Source: a bacterium SCSIO 12643 (GTDB taxonomy: Bacteria > Bacteroidota > Bacteroidia > Flavobacteriales_G > Salibacteraceae). From it: a stretch of DNA of 64,000 nucleotides. The translations under genes and the position numbers were made by a program. Under the pieces are notes generated by a model. It saw only the letters and a list, made by a program, of their open reading frames with translations, did not search any database and was not told where the DNA came from. The stretch spans positions 1,116,001 to 1,180,000 of the forward strand of contig CP073750.1 in assembly GCA_024398135.1 (NCBI GenBank), given 5' to 3'. Within the stretch, counting starts at the first letter, position 1. Every line of letters starts with the position of its first letter. Positions 1-8,682 of the stretch are shown here, in pieces.

Positions 1-672
1 CTCATCATCGTAATTATGATTTAACCCCACAATTGTCCAACTATCACCTCCATCAACCGATTTCAACATACCTGTAGAATACGGATTTCGACCACCATCT
101 GCGTCACCAGTTATTGCATATAGAATGTTGACATTATTCGGGTCGTAAACAATATCACTGATTCCTACATTCGGTAACATATCCGTTCTTGGACTCCAAT
201 TCGCACCTTTATCTGTAGACTTCCAGATTCCAGAACCTGCAGCTCCCGCAATTAAAATATTATGATTTGACGGATGAATCGCAATGGCATTCACACGCCC
301 AAACCCGGGATAATATGCCACACTAGACTGTGGTAAAACCTTTGGACCAAAGTAAGTCCAATTTGAAGCATTTATCGATCTAAAAGACTGCATATCCAGA
401 GCTTCCAGATATCCTTCGTTTAACGTACTTGATGTTGGAAACCCTCCATCCGGTAATAAACTATGCTTCCAAAAAAACTCCCATCTTTTAAACTGCATGT
501 ATTCCCTTAAGAAATTTGGTTTTCCTTTTATAAATGATTTACCCTCGAATTTCTGATTCATATAATCACAAATCTCTTCAAATGTTTTTCCTTCGGTCTG
601 TAACATCTGTGCACTTTGCCCAAAAGCCGCCATAGAAAATGCTACCAATAAAGCTGTTAATATCCTTTTCAT
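1..672 (-). CDS. Secreted Asp-box (BNR/sortilin-like) protein, 5' part only
   Basis: The frame is open from the ATG at 672 to the left edge, so only 224 N-terminal residues are visible. Residues 1-19 form a signal peptide ending AAFGQ. Two Asp-box motifs (S-x-D-x-G-x-x-W type) are visible: KSTDKGANW near residues 151-159 and KSVDGGDSW near 204-212. These are typical of beta-propeller blades in sialidase/sortilin-like (VPS10) exo-proteins of Bacteroidota. Such proteins usually end in a T9SS sorting domain, but that end lies outside the window. The function and ligand are unknown. The 178-base gap to the next gene shows no other feature. Confidence 0.8.
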   Translation of the reverse strand, partial: MKRILTALLVAFSMAAFGQSAQMLQTEGKTFEEICDYMNQKFEGKSFIKGKPNFLREYMQFKRWEFFWKHSLLPDGGFPTSSTLNEGYLEALDMQSFRSINASNWTYFGPKVLPQSSVAYYPGFGRVNAIAIHPSNHNILIAGAAGSGIWKSTDKGANWSPRTDMLPNVGISDIVYDPNNVNILYAITGDADGGRNPYSTGMLKSVDGGDSWTIVGLNHNYDDE

Positions 673-850
673 AATCCTAGTTATTTGATCCACAGCTCAA
701 AACTAACTTCATCGTTTTCAAATAATAATGCTTAAATCTCAACATCTGGTATATAAAGCCTGATTTTCTTCTATAATTTGGTTAACAGATCAAAAAGCTA
801 ACATTTGAAAATCAACACTTTAAATGCCGTCAAAGGTTTACAAACTGGAT

Positions 851-2503
851 TTAAGCGTTTAAGAAGTCAATTAAAGTAATATCCTTTGGAACATTCAATT
901 TTGACCTTAATCGATGTCTACTCATCTTCACCGCTTGCTCTGAAACATTGTTGATTATTGAAATTTCTTTGGAAGATAAACCTAGTTTTAACAGAACGAT
1001 GAGTTTCTTTTCGTTTCTGGTTAACTTTAAATCACCAGATTGATATTTATCTACAAAGTCATTTTCCAAAGCTTCTGCCTGAACATAAAAATCTTCAATA
1101 TCCGAACCAAGCCCCTGAATGTTGCGAATTTCAGAATTGATTTGTTTTAATTTCAAGTTCAACTTTTCATCTGAAGTTTTTAGTTTTTGAAGATTCTGTC
1201 TTAACTCATCAATCAATTTCTTTTTCCAGATGATATGTAATCCAAAATTGGTCAATGAAGTTTTTTTAATCTCCAAATCCTTCTTTTGAGCCTCAGTAAG
1301 TAATCTGAGATTCATTAACTCGGTTTCCAATAATTTAGATTTATTCTCAACCAAAATCTTTTGTCTACTCGCTTTTAAACGCAAAGAATAAACAACAAAC
1401 ACAAGAATAATAATGATTAAAACAGCTACAACTGAGCCGAACCAGACCAATTGCGTTCTGAGTTTATTCTCCTTCTCCAATTTTTCTTCAGCTAACTTCA
1501 GCTCATATTTATTTTCGACCTCCTGGACTTTAATCAAATCATCCGCAAATAGAAGACTATCCTGAAACCTGTTTATTTCCTCAAAATAATAGATCGCTTT
1601 CTTGTACTGACCTCTACTCTTATAGATATCAGCCATTTCAACATATATGGTCATCAATAATCCTTGATCTAATACCTGTTCATTTTTAAAATGGAGTACC
1701 GAATCAAAATAATTTAGAGCTTCGCCCTGCTGCCCCATCTTGTTCTTCAATACCCCCAGATTGGTATAAAAAATCATTCGATCTTCATATGGTGTATCAT
1801 CTCTTTCAACAAATTCCAAAGCCAATAAATACAGTTTTTCTGCTTCTACATAATCTTCCAGCTCTTCCTGGATAATGGCCATATTAATGTAATAAGCAAA
1901 CAAGGATGCTGTATCTCCGATTTCCTTATAAACATCTAAGGAAAGGTCATAATACTTAATGGCCTCGGGATAATCCTCTTTCTCAGCATAAATGTTCCCC
2001 AGGTTATTGAAAATACTACCTATTTCATCTTTTCGCTCTAGAGTTGAAAATAATTCTAAGGCCTGTTGGTTATAATTTATTGCTTTTTCGTAATCACCAA
2101 GATCATGATAGAATAGCCCCATCGAATTGTAAACTGTTCCTAAACCGTAGACATCATCTAAACGTTTAAATATTTGAATACTCTCTAAATAATACTCCAG
2201 TGCGATTTGCGTATTTCCCTGAGTCACATAAAAATCTGCCAGAGTTACCATACAATCTGCGATCAGAAGTTCAGAGTCATTCTTTTGAGCAATTGCTAAT
2301 GCCTTCTTTAAATATTTCTCCAGTCCATTTTGATCAAAATCACCACAACATCCCAACTCTAAATAGGCCTCCACCGAATGAATCGAATTTGGTTCATTCT
2401 GAACAATATTCAGTAAGCTATCTATTTCATTTTGGTCTTTACTCCATCCATGAATCGGACTCCATAAAATCCAAATAATAAATATGAACTTAAAAGCATT
2501 CAT
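851..2503 (-). CDS. TPR protein with one transmembrane helix and C-terminal LuxR-like HTH
   Basis: 550 residues. Order of parts: signal peptide or N-terminal helix (about 1-20); tandem tetratricopeptide repeats (about 30-320; units such as AINYNQQALELF and AIKYYDLSLDVY); one transmembrane helix (about 352-374, very Ile/Val rich); a coiled coil (about 375-480); and a C-terminal helix-turn-helix of LuxR/GerE type (about 490-550, with LTRNEKKLIVLLKLGLSSKE and SEQAVKMSRHRLRSKL). This architecture is common in Bacteroidota, where the TPRs are thought to sense a periplasmic or envelope signal and the HTH to bind DNA. It lies last in a minus-strand run, 55 bases after a methyltransferase gene, so co-transcription is possible. 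The regulated genes are unknown. Confidence 0.85.
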   Translation of the reverse strand: MNAFKFIFIIWILWSPIHGWSKDQNEIDSLLNIVQNEPNSIHSVEAYLELGCCGDFDQNGLEKYLKKALAIAQKNDSELLIADCMVTLADFYVTQGNTQIALEYYLESIQIFKRLDDVYGLGTVYNSMGLFYHDLGDYEKAINYNQQALELFSTLERKDEIGSIFNNLGNIYAEKEDYPEAIKYYDLSLDVYKEIGDTASLFAYYINMAIIQEELEDYVEAEKLYLLALEFVERDDTPYEDRMIFYTNLGVLKNKMGQQGEALNYFDSVLHFKNEQVLDQGLLMTIYVEMADIYKSRGQYKKAIYYFEEINRFQDSLLFADDLIKVQEVENKYELKLAEEKLEKENKLRTQLVWFGSVVAVLIIIILVFVVYSLRLKASRQKILVENKSKLLETELMNLRLLTEAQKKDLEIKKTSLTNFGLHIIWKKKLIDELRQNLQKLKTSDEKLNLKLKQINSEIRNIQGLGSDIEDFYVQAEALENDFVDKYQSGDLKLTRNEKKLIVLLKLGLSSKEISIINNVSEQAVKMSRHRLRSKLNVPKDITLIDFLNA

Positions 2504-2558
2504 TATAATCTTTGTCTGACTCTATCTTCGAATTTAATCTAAAGGAATAAGATATATC

Positions 2559-3170
2559 TTATTTTCTACCTATCAACATAAACAACGGATACTCTTTGAT
2601 TTCTCCCGCGCGTTCTTTTTTAATCGTATAGCAAACACTGTACTGGATTGGAGTAAATCCCGCTTCTTTCATCTGATACTCTAACTCATCTCGATCAAAT
2701 CCCAAATGACCGTCAAATTTATGATTATGAAATGAGCCATCTTCAGTCACTAAATCAATCAAAACCAAATATCCCGATGGATTCAATAAAGATTGAAACG
2801 ACTCCAATATACTCTCCACATCATCAATATGATGAAGCGTCATCAACGAATAAATCAGATCGACTTTAAAATGAGGCAATTCATCCTCCAATAGGTTATA
2901 CTTTACCGGATGAAAATGAATAATCCCTGCTTGCTCACATTTTCGATCCACTTCCTGAATCATCAATGCAGACTCATCCATTAAAGTAACCTCATCAATC
3001 CCATCTTTTAATGCAAAGCTTAATAACCCCGTTCCACAACCATATTCCAGAGCCGTACGTATCTGTGATAAATCTAACTCCGAATTGATGGCATTGGCAA
3101 TCTCATTAGCTCTTCGAATTCTTTCAGAATTCTCATCCCATGTAGCTGCTTTTGAATCGAATTCCTGCAC
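2559..3170 (-). CDS. Class I SAM-dependent methyltransferase
   Basis: 203 residues. A Rossmann-type methyltransferase fold is indicated by motif I EYGCGTG (residues 42-48), an acidic residue after strand 2 (TLMDES), and the post-II segment IYSLMTLHHIDD (about 108-119), which resembles UbiE/Coq5-type enzymes (Methyltransf_11/25 families). The substrate cannot be read from the sequence. It starts nine bases after the bestrophin gene on the same strand, which suggests an operon. Alternatives are a small-molecule or lipid methyltransferase; I do not assign a specific pathway. Confidence 0.85.
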   Translation of the reverse strand: MQEFDSKAATWDENSERIRRANEIANAINSELDLSQIRTALEYGCGTGLLSFALKDGIDEVTLMDESALMIQEVDRKCEQAGIIHFHPVKYNLLEDELPHFKVDLIYSLMTLHHIDDVESILESFQSLLNPSGYLVLIDLVTEDGSFHNHKFDGHLGFDRDELEYQMKEAGFTPIQYSVCYTIKKERAGEIKEYPLFMLIGRK

Positions 3171-3179
3171 CGAGTTGAT

Positions 3180-4094
3180 TTACATGATATAAAAACTTCC
3201 ATCCTCAGGATTCTCATCCTGATGTTGAAAATCCTTACCTACCATTTGGTTTAAATTTAATTCAATGGTACGCGCAATCGTAGTCATTGCAATATCCGTT
3301 TTATTGTTATTAAACGGGTTTTGTAAATTCAATGCTGTTTTCTCTAACAAGAAAAATGGCACACTAATCACCAATAAAAGCGGTGCCACCAAATACCCAA
3401 AATAATCGGTCAAACCTAAAGGCAACATCATTACGAAGAGATAAAGTAGAAACTCTACCAAAATGGTATATGTAATTGGGAAAATCGTACTCTTGATTCG
3501 TTCAGCTTTCCCCATTGCAGCAGTTAAACGTGTGATAGAATCATCTATTTGAATCACATGGAATCCGGTTACCCATTCTTTTTCCATAGCTTCTTTCAAG
3601 CACTTTGCATGCAATTTTAGTATCGCATTGGGAATATTTGATTCTCTGGCTACCTCTTCTAGTTGATCCGGATCTAACTTGTCCTTAATCGTTGCAACCA
3701 CATCTTGACCTCTTAAAGATTTTCCCAACGCATGGACAAAAGCTACCTGAATTTTCACCATTTCAAGATGCATTTTTTCGGATTGCTCTGGATTATTTTG
3801 ATCATGGATAAATGTCATAGCCTGACGTACCAAAGTTCTGGAGTCATTCACAATTTCACCCCAAATCTTTCTGGCTTCCCACCATCTATCGTATGACTGA
3901 GCAATTCTAAACGCCAGAATCAACGATATTGTAGTTCCCAAAATAGATGGAACGGCAATAGGTATGGACATACGCTCTACGTGTACATAGTCATGAAAAA
4001 ACACAATTCCAATGGCATAAATTGAAACCACGATCAACTCGGGTTTAATCTTTCCCAATGAATAAACAATTGGTAATTTATTGTCTAATAACAT
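3180..4094 (-). CDS. Bestrophin-family (UPF0187) anion channel-like membrane protein
   Basis: 304 residues, the usual length for bacterial bestrophins. Four hydrophobic segments are visible: about residues 17-35 and 45-65 near the N terminus, and a pair at about 205-250. Between them is a long cytoplasmic helical part. The signature region SYDRWWEARKIWGEIVNDSR follows the second helix and is diagnostic of the family. Bacterial members form pentameric ion channels; selectivity varies. The gene sits between a PaaY-like gene (46-base gap) and a methyltransferase gene (9-base gap) on the same strand. A link to lipid metabolism is not evident. Confidence 0.88.
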   Translation of the reverse strand: MLLDNKLPIVYSLGKIKPELIVVSIYAIGIVFFHDYVHVERMSIPIAVPSILGTTISLILAFRIAQSYDRWWEARKIWGEIVNDSRTLVRQAMTFIHDQNNPEQSEKMHLEMVKIQVAFVHALGKSLRGQDVVATIKDKLDPDQLEEVARESNIPNAILKLHAKCLKEAMEKEWVTGFHVIQIDDSITRLTAAMGKAERIKSTIFPITYTILVEFLLYLFVMMLPLGLTDYFGYLVAPLLLVISVPFFLLEKTALNLQNPFNNNKTDIAMTTIARTIELNLNQMVGKDFQHQDENPEDGSFYIM

Positions 4095-4140
4095 TTATTC
4101 TAATTATTTTTCAATTCATTAATTCTTTACGAACCCACAA

Positions 4141-4731
4141 CTATTTGGTTTCATTCCACGGCTTAAAGATATCTCCCTGATCTACTCTATCTTCTGGAAC
4201 TTCCCTAAGTGGCTCAACTTCTTTCAAACCTTCATGACTATCTGCGGCTAATTTTTGATACAGTAAGGTCCCTTCGGTTTTCCAACCTAGCATTTTATCC
4301 GAAACTTCCTTCACTAATTTCACAGGGTTTCCTACCCCAACACTTCTATTTGGGATTTCTTTACCAGCTGGCACAAAACACAATGCCCCGATTACACATT
4401 CGTCTCCAATTTCTGCATCATCCATCAACACCGCATTCATACCGATTAATGTATTTCTGCCTACATTGGCTCCATGGACAATAGCTCCATGCCCAATATG
4501 CGCCATCTCTTTTAATCGCACTGTTTTTCCTGGAAACATATGTACAATACAATTTTCCTGTACATTGCATCCATCTTCAATAATAATCTTTCCAATATCA
4601 CCGCGAATTGCAGCTCCTGATCCAACAAAAACATTTGCGCCAATCTGAACATTTCCAATAACTGAAGCCAGAGGATGAACAAATGCGGTTTCGTGTATTA
4701 CGGGAACAAACCCGTCATATTCGTATATCAC
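4141..4731 (-). CDS. paaY: PaaY-like / gamma-carbonic-anhydrase-family hexapeptide-repeat protein
   Basis: 196 residues, matching PaaY length. It has a left-handed beta-helix of hexapeptide repeats (about residues 13-140). The metal-ligand pattern of the gamma-carbonic anhydrase family is present as H64, H81 and H86, with the characteristic five-residue spacing of the last two (AHIGHGAIVHG). The C-terminal helix carries GTLLYQ and VEPLREV, which closely match what I recall of the PaaY tail. PaaY is a thioesterase that hydrolyses dead-end CoA thioesters in phenylacetate breakdown. No other paa gene is visible here, and the neighbour is a fatty acyl-CoA synthetase, so the substrate may differ. 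The gene symbol is by family resemblance only. Confidence 0.75.
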   Translation of the reverse strand: MIYEYDGFVPVIHETAFVHPLASVIGNVQIGANVFVGSGAAIRGDIGKIIIEDGCNVQENCIVHMFPGKTVRLKEMAHIGHGAIVHGANVGRNTLIGMNAVLMDDAEIGDECVIGALCFVPAGKEIPNRSVGVGNPVKLVKEVSDKMLGWKTEGTLLYQKLAADSHEGLKEVEPLREVPEDRVDQGDIFKPWNETK

Positions 4732-4770
4732 TTCTCTAAATTCTTTATAACAAAACTAAATTTATACGGT

Positions 4771-5103
4771 CTAAACATCATTGTTTTCAGGATTAAACTT
4801 CTCTTTACCGATCAATAGATCTTTAAACATTATAAAGTCAGAAGCTAAAGAATAAAACGGGTATTGGAAAGTTGCAGGTTTATTCTTCTCAAAAAAATAA
4901 TGTCCCACCCAGGCAAATCCATATCCTACCACTGGCAATAACCAGAGATAGATATACTCGTTAAAATATATTGCTCCAAAAAGAATGACGAATAAAAGTA
5001 AAGTGCCGGTAAAATGTAAGCCCCGACAAACCGGATGTAAATGTTCACTTAAGTAGTAAGGATAAAACTCAGAAAGACTGTTATATTTCCTTGTACTACC
5101 CAT
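4771..5103 (-). CDS. DUF962 / Mpo1-like family protein (putative 2-hydroxy fatty acid alpha-oxidation dioxygenase)
   Basis: 110 residues with two or three hydrophobic segments (about 33-52 and 52-70). The conserved family histidines are visible: EHLHPVCRGLHFTG (H21, H23, H30) and GHYFFEKNKPA (H68, with E72, N74 and P76). The yeast member Mpo1 is an iron(II) dioxygenase that shortens 2-hydroxy fatty acids by one carbon in phytosphingosine breakdown. The ATG lies inside the acyl-CoA synthetase gene, an 8-base overlap (5096-5103), so translation is probably coupled. That pairing fits the yeast pathway, where the shortened acid is next activated to acyl-CoA. The activity here is inferred from family and context. 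Confidence 0.8.
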   Translation of the reverse strand: MGSTRKYNSLSEFYPYYLSEHLHPVCRGLHFTGTLLLFVILFGAIYFNEYIYLWLLPVVGYGFAWVGHYFFEKNKPATFQYPFYSLASDFIMFKDLLIGKEKFNPENNDV

Positions 5104-6868
5104 AAATACGATCTACTTCCTCTTTATGTTTTTCCAAGATTCTCTTACGCTTTAACTTTAATGTTGGAGTCAATTCATCATTTTCAACACTCCACATTTC
5201 CTTACATAGTTCCATCTTCTTTGGAATTTCCCACTTACCTAGGTCTTTGGTGATTTTCACAACATCTTTCCAGATTCTTTCCTGAACCTCTTCACAATTT
5301 GCAATTTGTTCATTCGACTCACATACCAAATCATGACGTTTACACCATTCCATTACAAACTCATAAGCCGGCACCACCAATACCGCAGGGTGTTTTCGAT
5401 TTTCACCAATTACCATTGCCTGCTCAATGAATCTAGATTCTTTCAGCATATTTTCGATAATCTGAGGCGCAATATACTTCCCTCCTGAAGTCTTAAACAT
5501 CTCTTTCTTACGATCTGTAATCTTAAGAAAATCTTTATTTGGGCCTACCATTTCGCCAATGTCACCGGTATGAAACCATCCATCTTCGGTTAAGACTTCT
5601 CTGGTTTTTTCAGGATCTTTATAATATCCCATCATCACGTTCGGACCTTTACACAGAATTTCTCCATCATCACCAAATTTCACTTCCACTTTATCCAACA
5701 CTCTTCCTACAGTTCCAATCATCAATCCTTCCCTATCTAACTCGTTAACGGATATTACCGGAGAGGTTTCCGTTAATCCATAACCCTCGTAAATTGGAAT
5801 CTGAGCTGCATTAAAAACTCGAGCCAAACGCGGTTGAAGTGCGGCACTTCCCGATGCTATAGCCAAAACATTATTCCCTAAAGCCTCTCTCCATTTGCTA
5901 AAAATCAATTTATTCGCAATTCCCAACTGCCATTCGTAGAAACCTCCATTTGCGCGATTCGGCTCCCATTTTTCTCCAAGTCCAACCGCCCAGAAAAACA
6001 GCATTTTCTTAATTCCTGTAAGCTCTTGTCCCTTTGCAATAATCTTATCAAATACTTTTTCCAATAATCTTGGTACGGCTGAGAAGACTTCCGGCTGCAC
6101 TTCTTTGATGTTATCTCCAATAGTCTCCATACTCTCCGCAAAATAGACACTCGTTCCTTCTTTTAGGTATAAATACAATAAGGTGCGTTCGTAAATATGA
6201 CAAACAGGTAAGAAGGATAATGATTTCTGTCCATGTTTCGCTGGAAACCTAAATCCACTAGCTACAACATTTGACATGATATTATCATGAGACAACATAA
6301 CCCCTTTAGGCTTCCCGGTAGTTCCGGAAGTGTAAATAATTGACGCTAAATCAGAACTATTTACTCCATCCATTAGTTTTTGCACTTCGCTTTGCTCCGC
6401 ACCATCTTTCTTTGCAGGAATTTCAGTCCAATGTTGTTCTCCGGATATACTGTCAAAAGTATACACCCCCATTAACGAAGGTACTTTTGATTTGATCTGA
6501 TTCACTTTGGCTAAAATATCTTCAGATGAAACCACCACTAATTTCAATTCTGCATGATTAAAAATATACTCATAATCATCAGCAGAAATAGTTGGATAAA
6601 TAGGCACATTAATCGCTCCAATTTGCAGAATCCCGATATCCATAATATGCCATTCATATCTATTGTTCGAAATTAAACCAATCTTATCTCCTGGTTTGAT
6701 CCCCATGGCTAACAACCCTCTACTCACCTCATTAGATCGATCCACCAATTCTTTTGTGGAGACACCTTCCCATGAACCATTTACTTTAGAAGACAAACAA
6801 TGTTCCAACGGGTAATTTTCCAATTGATAATAAGGAAGGTCAAATAATCTTTTCGGTTCTATAGCCAT
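5096..6868 (-). CDS. Long-chain acyl-CoA synthetase (AMP-forming, FadD15-type)
   Basis: 590 residues, the length of long-chain acyl-CoA synthetases of the ANL superfamily. The AMP-binding P-loop YTSGTTGKPKGVML lies at about residues 176-190. Later motifs are YEGYGLTETSP (A5), GWFHTGDIG (A7) and DRKKEMFKTSGGKYIAPQ (A8/A10 region). The enzyme activates free fatty acids with ATP and CoA at the membrane. It is the first gene of a minus-strand run, and its TAG stop lies inside the downstream DUF962 gene. The region 6869-6958 is a divergent promoter region shared with the plus-strand oxidoreductase gene. The exact chain-length preference cannot be inferred. Confidence 0.92.
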   Translation of the reverse strand: MAIEPKRLFDLPYYQLENYPLEHCLSSKVNGSWEGVSTKELVDRSNEVSRGLLAMGIKPGDKIGLISNNRYEWHIMDIGILQIGAINVPIYPTISADDYEYIFNHAELKLVVVSSEDILAKVNQIKSKVPSLMGVYTFDSISGEQHWTEIPAKKDGAEQSEVQKLMDGVNSSDLASIIYTSGTTGKPKGVMLSHDNIMSNVVASGFRFPAKHGQKSLSFLPVCHIYERTLLYLYLKEGTSVYFAESMETIGDNIKEVQPEVFSAVPRLLEKVFDKIIAKGQELTGIKKMLFFWAVGLGEKWEPNRANGGFYEWQLGIANKLIFSKWREALGNNVLAIASGSAALQPRLARVFNAAQIPIYEGYGLTETSPVISVNELDREGLMIGTVGRVLDKVEVKFGDDGEILCKGPNVMMGYYKDPEKTREVLTEDGWFHTGDIGEMVGPNKDFLKITDRKKEMFKTSGGKYIAPQIIENMLKESRFIEQAMVIGENRKHPAVLVVPAYEFVMEWCKRHDLVCESNEQIANCEEVQERIWKDVVKITKDLGKWEIPKKMELCKEMWSVENDELTPTLKLKRKRILEKHKEEVDRIYG

Positions 6869-6887
6869 AATTCTGTGATTCTTTTAA

Positions 6888-6915
6888 TTGTAGATCACTA
6901 AAATAGGTAAATTTG
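6888..6915 (+). promoter_or_regulatory. Candidate Bacteroidota-type promoter for the 6959 gene
   Basis: TTG at 6888-6890 and an exact TAnnTTTG match (TAAATTTG, 6908-6915) are separated by 17 bases. This resembles the Bacteroidota -33/-7 promoter consensus. The start codon is 43 bases downstream. No transcript data are available, and such motifs occur by chance in AT-rich DNA. Confidence 0.4.
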
Positions 6916-6958
6916 AAGAAACATCCGGGTTCTAAAACACCTCTTTAATTGAATTCTA

Positions 6959-7975
6959 ATGAAATTTAACACATCACTAAATGCGCTTCTAGATATTGAT
7001 TTTCCTATGATTATGGCACCTATGTTTTTAGTTTCCAATTTAGGAATGATCAAGTCGGGTATTGATTCTGGGATTGCAGCCGCTTTTCCCTCCTTAAATT
7101 TCAGAACCGAGGAAGATCTTTCAAATGCGCTTCAAACGCTTAACGAATATTCGAATGACAAACCCGGAAAATATGGTGTAAACCTCATTGCTCAAAAAAG
7201 CAATCCTTATTTCGAAAAACACCTCGCTATTTGTGTAGAACATCAAGTTCCATTTTATATCACTTCACTTGGGAATCCGCAAAAAGTTATGGAACAAGCA
7301 CATCAATATGGGGCTAAAGTGTTTTGCGATGTGGTCAATATGGAACATGCGCAAAAAGTATATGATTTAGGGTGCGATGGTTTTATCGCTGTTGGACAGG
7401 GAGCTGGAGGTCATTCAGGACCGAACCCTCTTCAAATCTTAGTACGTGCGTTAAAAAACAAATTTGATATTCCGGTAATTGCTGCCGGTGGAATTGCAGA
7501 TGGTTGGGGTATGGCATCTATGTTTGCTTTAGGAGCGGAGGGAGTCTCCATCGGCACCAAATTCATAGCTTCAAAAGAAGCTTCAGTAAATGAAGCTTAT
7601 AAAGATGCGATTGTAAGAGCCCAAATGAAAGATATTGTGATGTCCAACAAAATTTCCGGTTCATGGGCAACAGTCATCAATACGCCATACGCGAAGAAAA
7701 TTGGGCACCAACAAAGCTTTTTAGAGCGTTTCTTATCTAATAATCGGACCACTAAGAAATACTTTAAAATGTGGGTACAATATATTGGTATGAAAAAATT
7801 GGAACAATCTATTTTACCTGCCAATTACAAAACGCTTTGGATTGCGGGTAAGTCCTCCGAATTAGTGAATAAAATTGAACCTGTTGCGGATATCATTCAG
7901 CAACTTCAAAAAGAATTGGATCAGGCGTTGGATGAGATGGAACAATTGAGATTACCTTCAAATTTGAAGCTTTAA
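6959..7975 (+). CDS. NAD(P)H-dependent flavin oxidoreductase / nitronate monooxygenase-like
   Basis: 338 residues of a TIM-barrel FMN enzyme (NMO/2-nitropropane dioxygenase, FabK-like family). The N terminus has FPMIMAPMFLVSN, the mid-region GQGAGGHSGPN (about residues 147-157) carries the family histidine, and the phosphate-binding loop is IAAGGIADGWGMASMFALGA (about 176-195). Family members oxidise nitronates or act as enoyl reductases, so the substrate is uncertain. The C-terminal 40 residues are helical and charged. It is divergent from the acyl-CoA synthetase gene. Its TAA stop shares a TTAA with the stop of the convergent CAP gene (7972-7975). Confidence 0.85.
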   Translation: MKFNTSLNALLDIDFPMIMAPMFLVSNLGMIKSGIDSGIAAAFPSLNFRTEEDLSNALQTLNEYSNDKPGKYGVNLIAQKSNPYFEKHLAICVEHQVPFYITSLGNPQKVMEQAHQYGAKVFCDVVNMEHAQKVYDLGCDGFIAVGQGAGGHSGPNPLQILVRALKNKFDIPVIAAGGIADGWGMASMFALGAEGVSIGTKFIASKEASVNEAYKDAIVRAQMKDIVMSNKISGSWATVINTPYAKKIGHQQSFLERFLSNNRTTKKYFKMWVQYIGMKKLEQSILPANYKTLWIAGKSSELVNKIEPVADIIQQLQKELDQALDEMEQLRLPSNLKL

Positions 7976-8664
7976 TTGGCTTCTAACTGGCCAAAATCCA
8001 TCACACAGCCTTTGATGTAATTTTTGTGATTTCCCAAGGAGACTCCCACACAATTGTAGTTCGGACTAAGTATCGCTTTTCGGTGACCAACATCTTTAAC
8101 TCCATCATCTATCAATAGTCCGATTACATTATCCAATGGAGTTTCAAATCCCAGTCCTACATTTTCTGAAACTGAGATATAGGTTTTAAATAAATGATCT
8201 ACACGTTTTTTAAATGTTTTACCATTGGAACCCGTATGTCCTTCTATTCCCTTTTCACCAATATCATCCAAATGCGATTTGGAAACCTCATATAAATCTT
8301 GTTTCATCGTCAAAGGCTTCACCGAGTTCGCTTTCTTTAAATCGGAATACAATGATTTCACATAGTGGTTTTTATTCAACTCATAATGGGCTACATACGG
8401 TTTCAATATCGCTTCCATAAAAATCTGCGGTTCCAAACGCACCAGATTCATATAAAAAACAACATCCTGCTCCTCTTTTGTCATAAAAGACACTTCCGAG
8501 TTCGCTTTAGCCAAAGTCAACGTTTCTCGAGAAAATTCACTTAAGTCGGGTTGATACATTTCCCTGGCCATTCCAAACAAGGGCAATAACAATATCCAGA
8601 ACATCCATCTCATATTCTTTAAACTCCTCACCTGTCTATAAATTGTATGAATTGTTTCACGCAT
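7972..8664 (-). CDS. Exported CAP-domain (SCP/PR1) protein
   Basis: 230 residues as drawn from the first ATG at 8664. An internal ATG at 8613 would give a more typical signal peptide (MRWMFWILLLPLFGMA), so the true start may be there. The C-terminal half is a CAP domain: HLDDIGEKG, GHTGSNGKTFKKRV, SENVGLGF, VGHRKAILSPNYNCVGVSLG. Cysteines near the end (NYNCVGV and KGCVMDFG) could form a disulphide. Bacterial CAP proteins are extracellular, and their roles are poorly known. It follows the amidohydrolase gene by 18 bases on the same strand, so the two may be co-transcribed. Confidence 0.8.
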   Translation of the reverse strand: MRETIHTIYRQVRSLKNMRWMFWILLLPLFGMAREMYQPDLSEFSRETLTLAKANSEVSFMTKEEQDVVFYMNLVRLEPQIFMEAILKPYVAHYELNKNHYVKSLYSDLKKANSVKPLTMKQDLYEVSKSHLDDIGEKGIEGHTGSNGKTFKKRVDHLFKTYISVSENVGLGFETPLDNVIGLLIDDGVKDVGHRKAILSPNYNCVGVSLGNHKNYIKGCVMDFGQLEAN

Positions 8665-8682
8665 CGCTATAACTCCCTCAGA

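Noticed and set aside
2200-2478. 92-codon plus-strand frame opposite the TPR regulator
   Set aside because: The minus strand carries TPR repeats and a signal peptide there; the plus frame has no motif.
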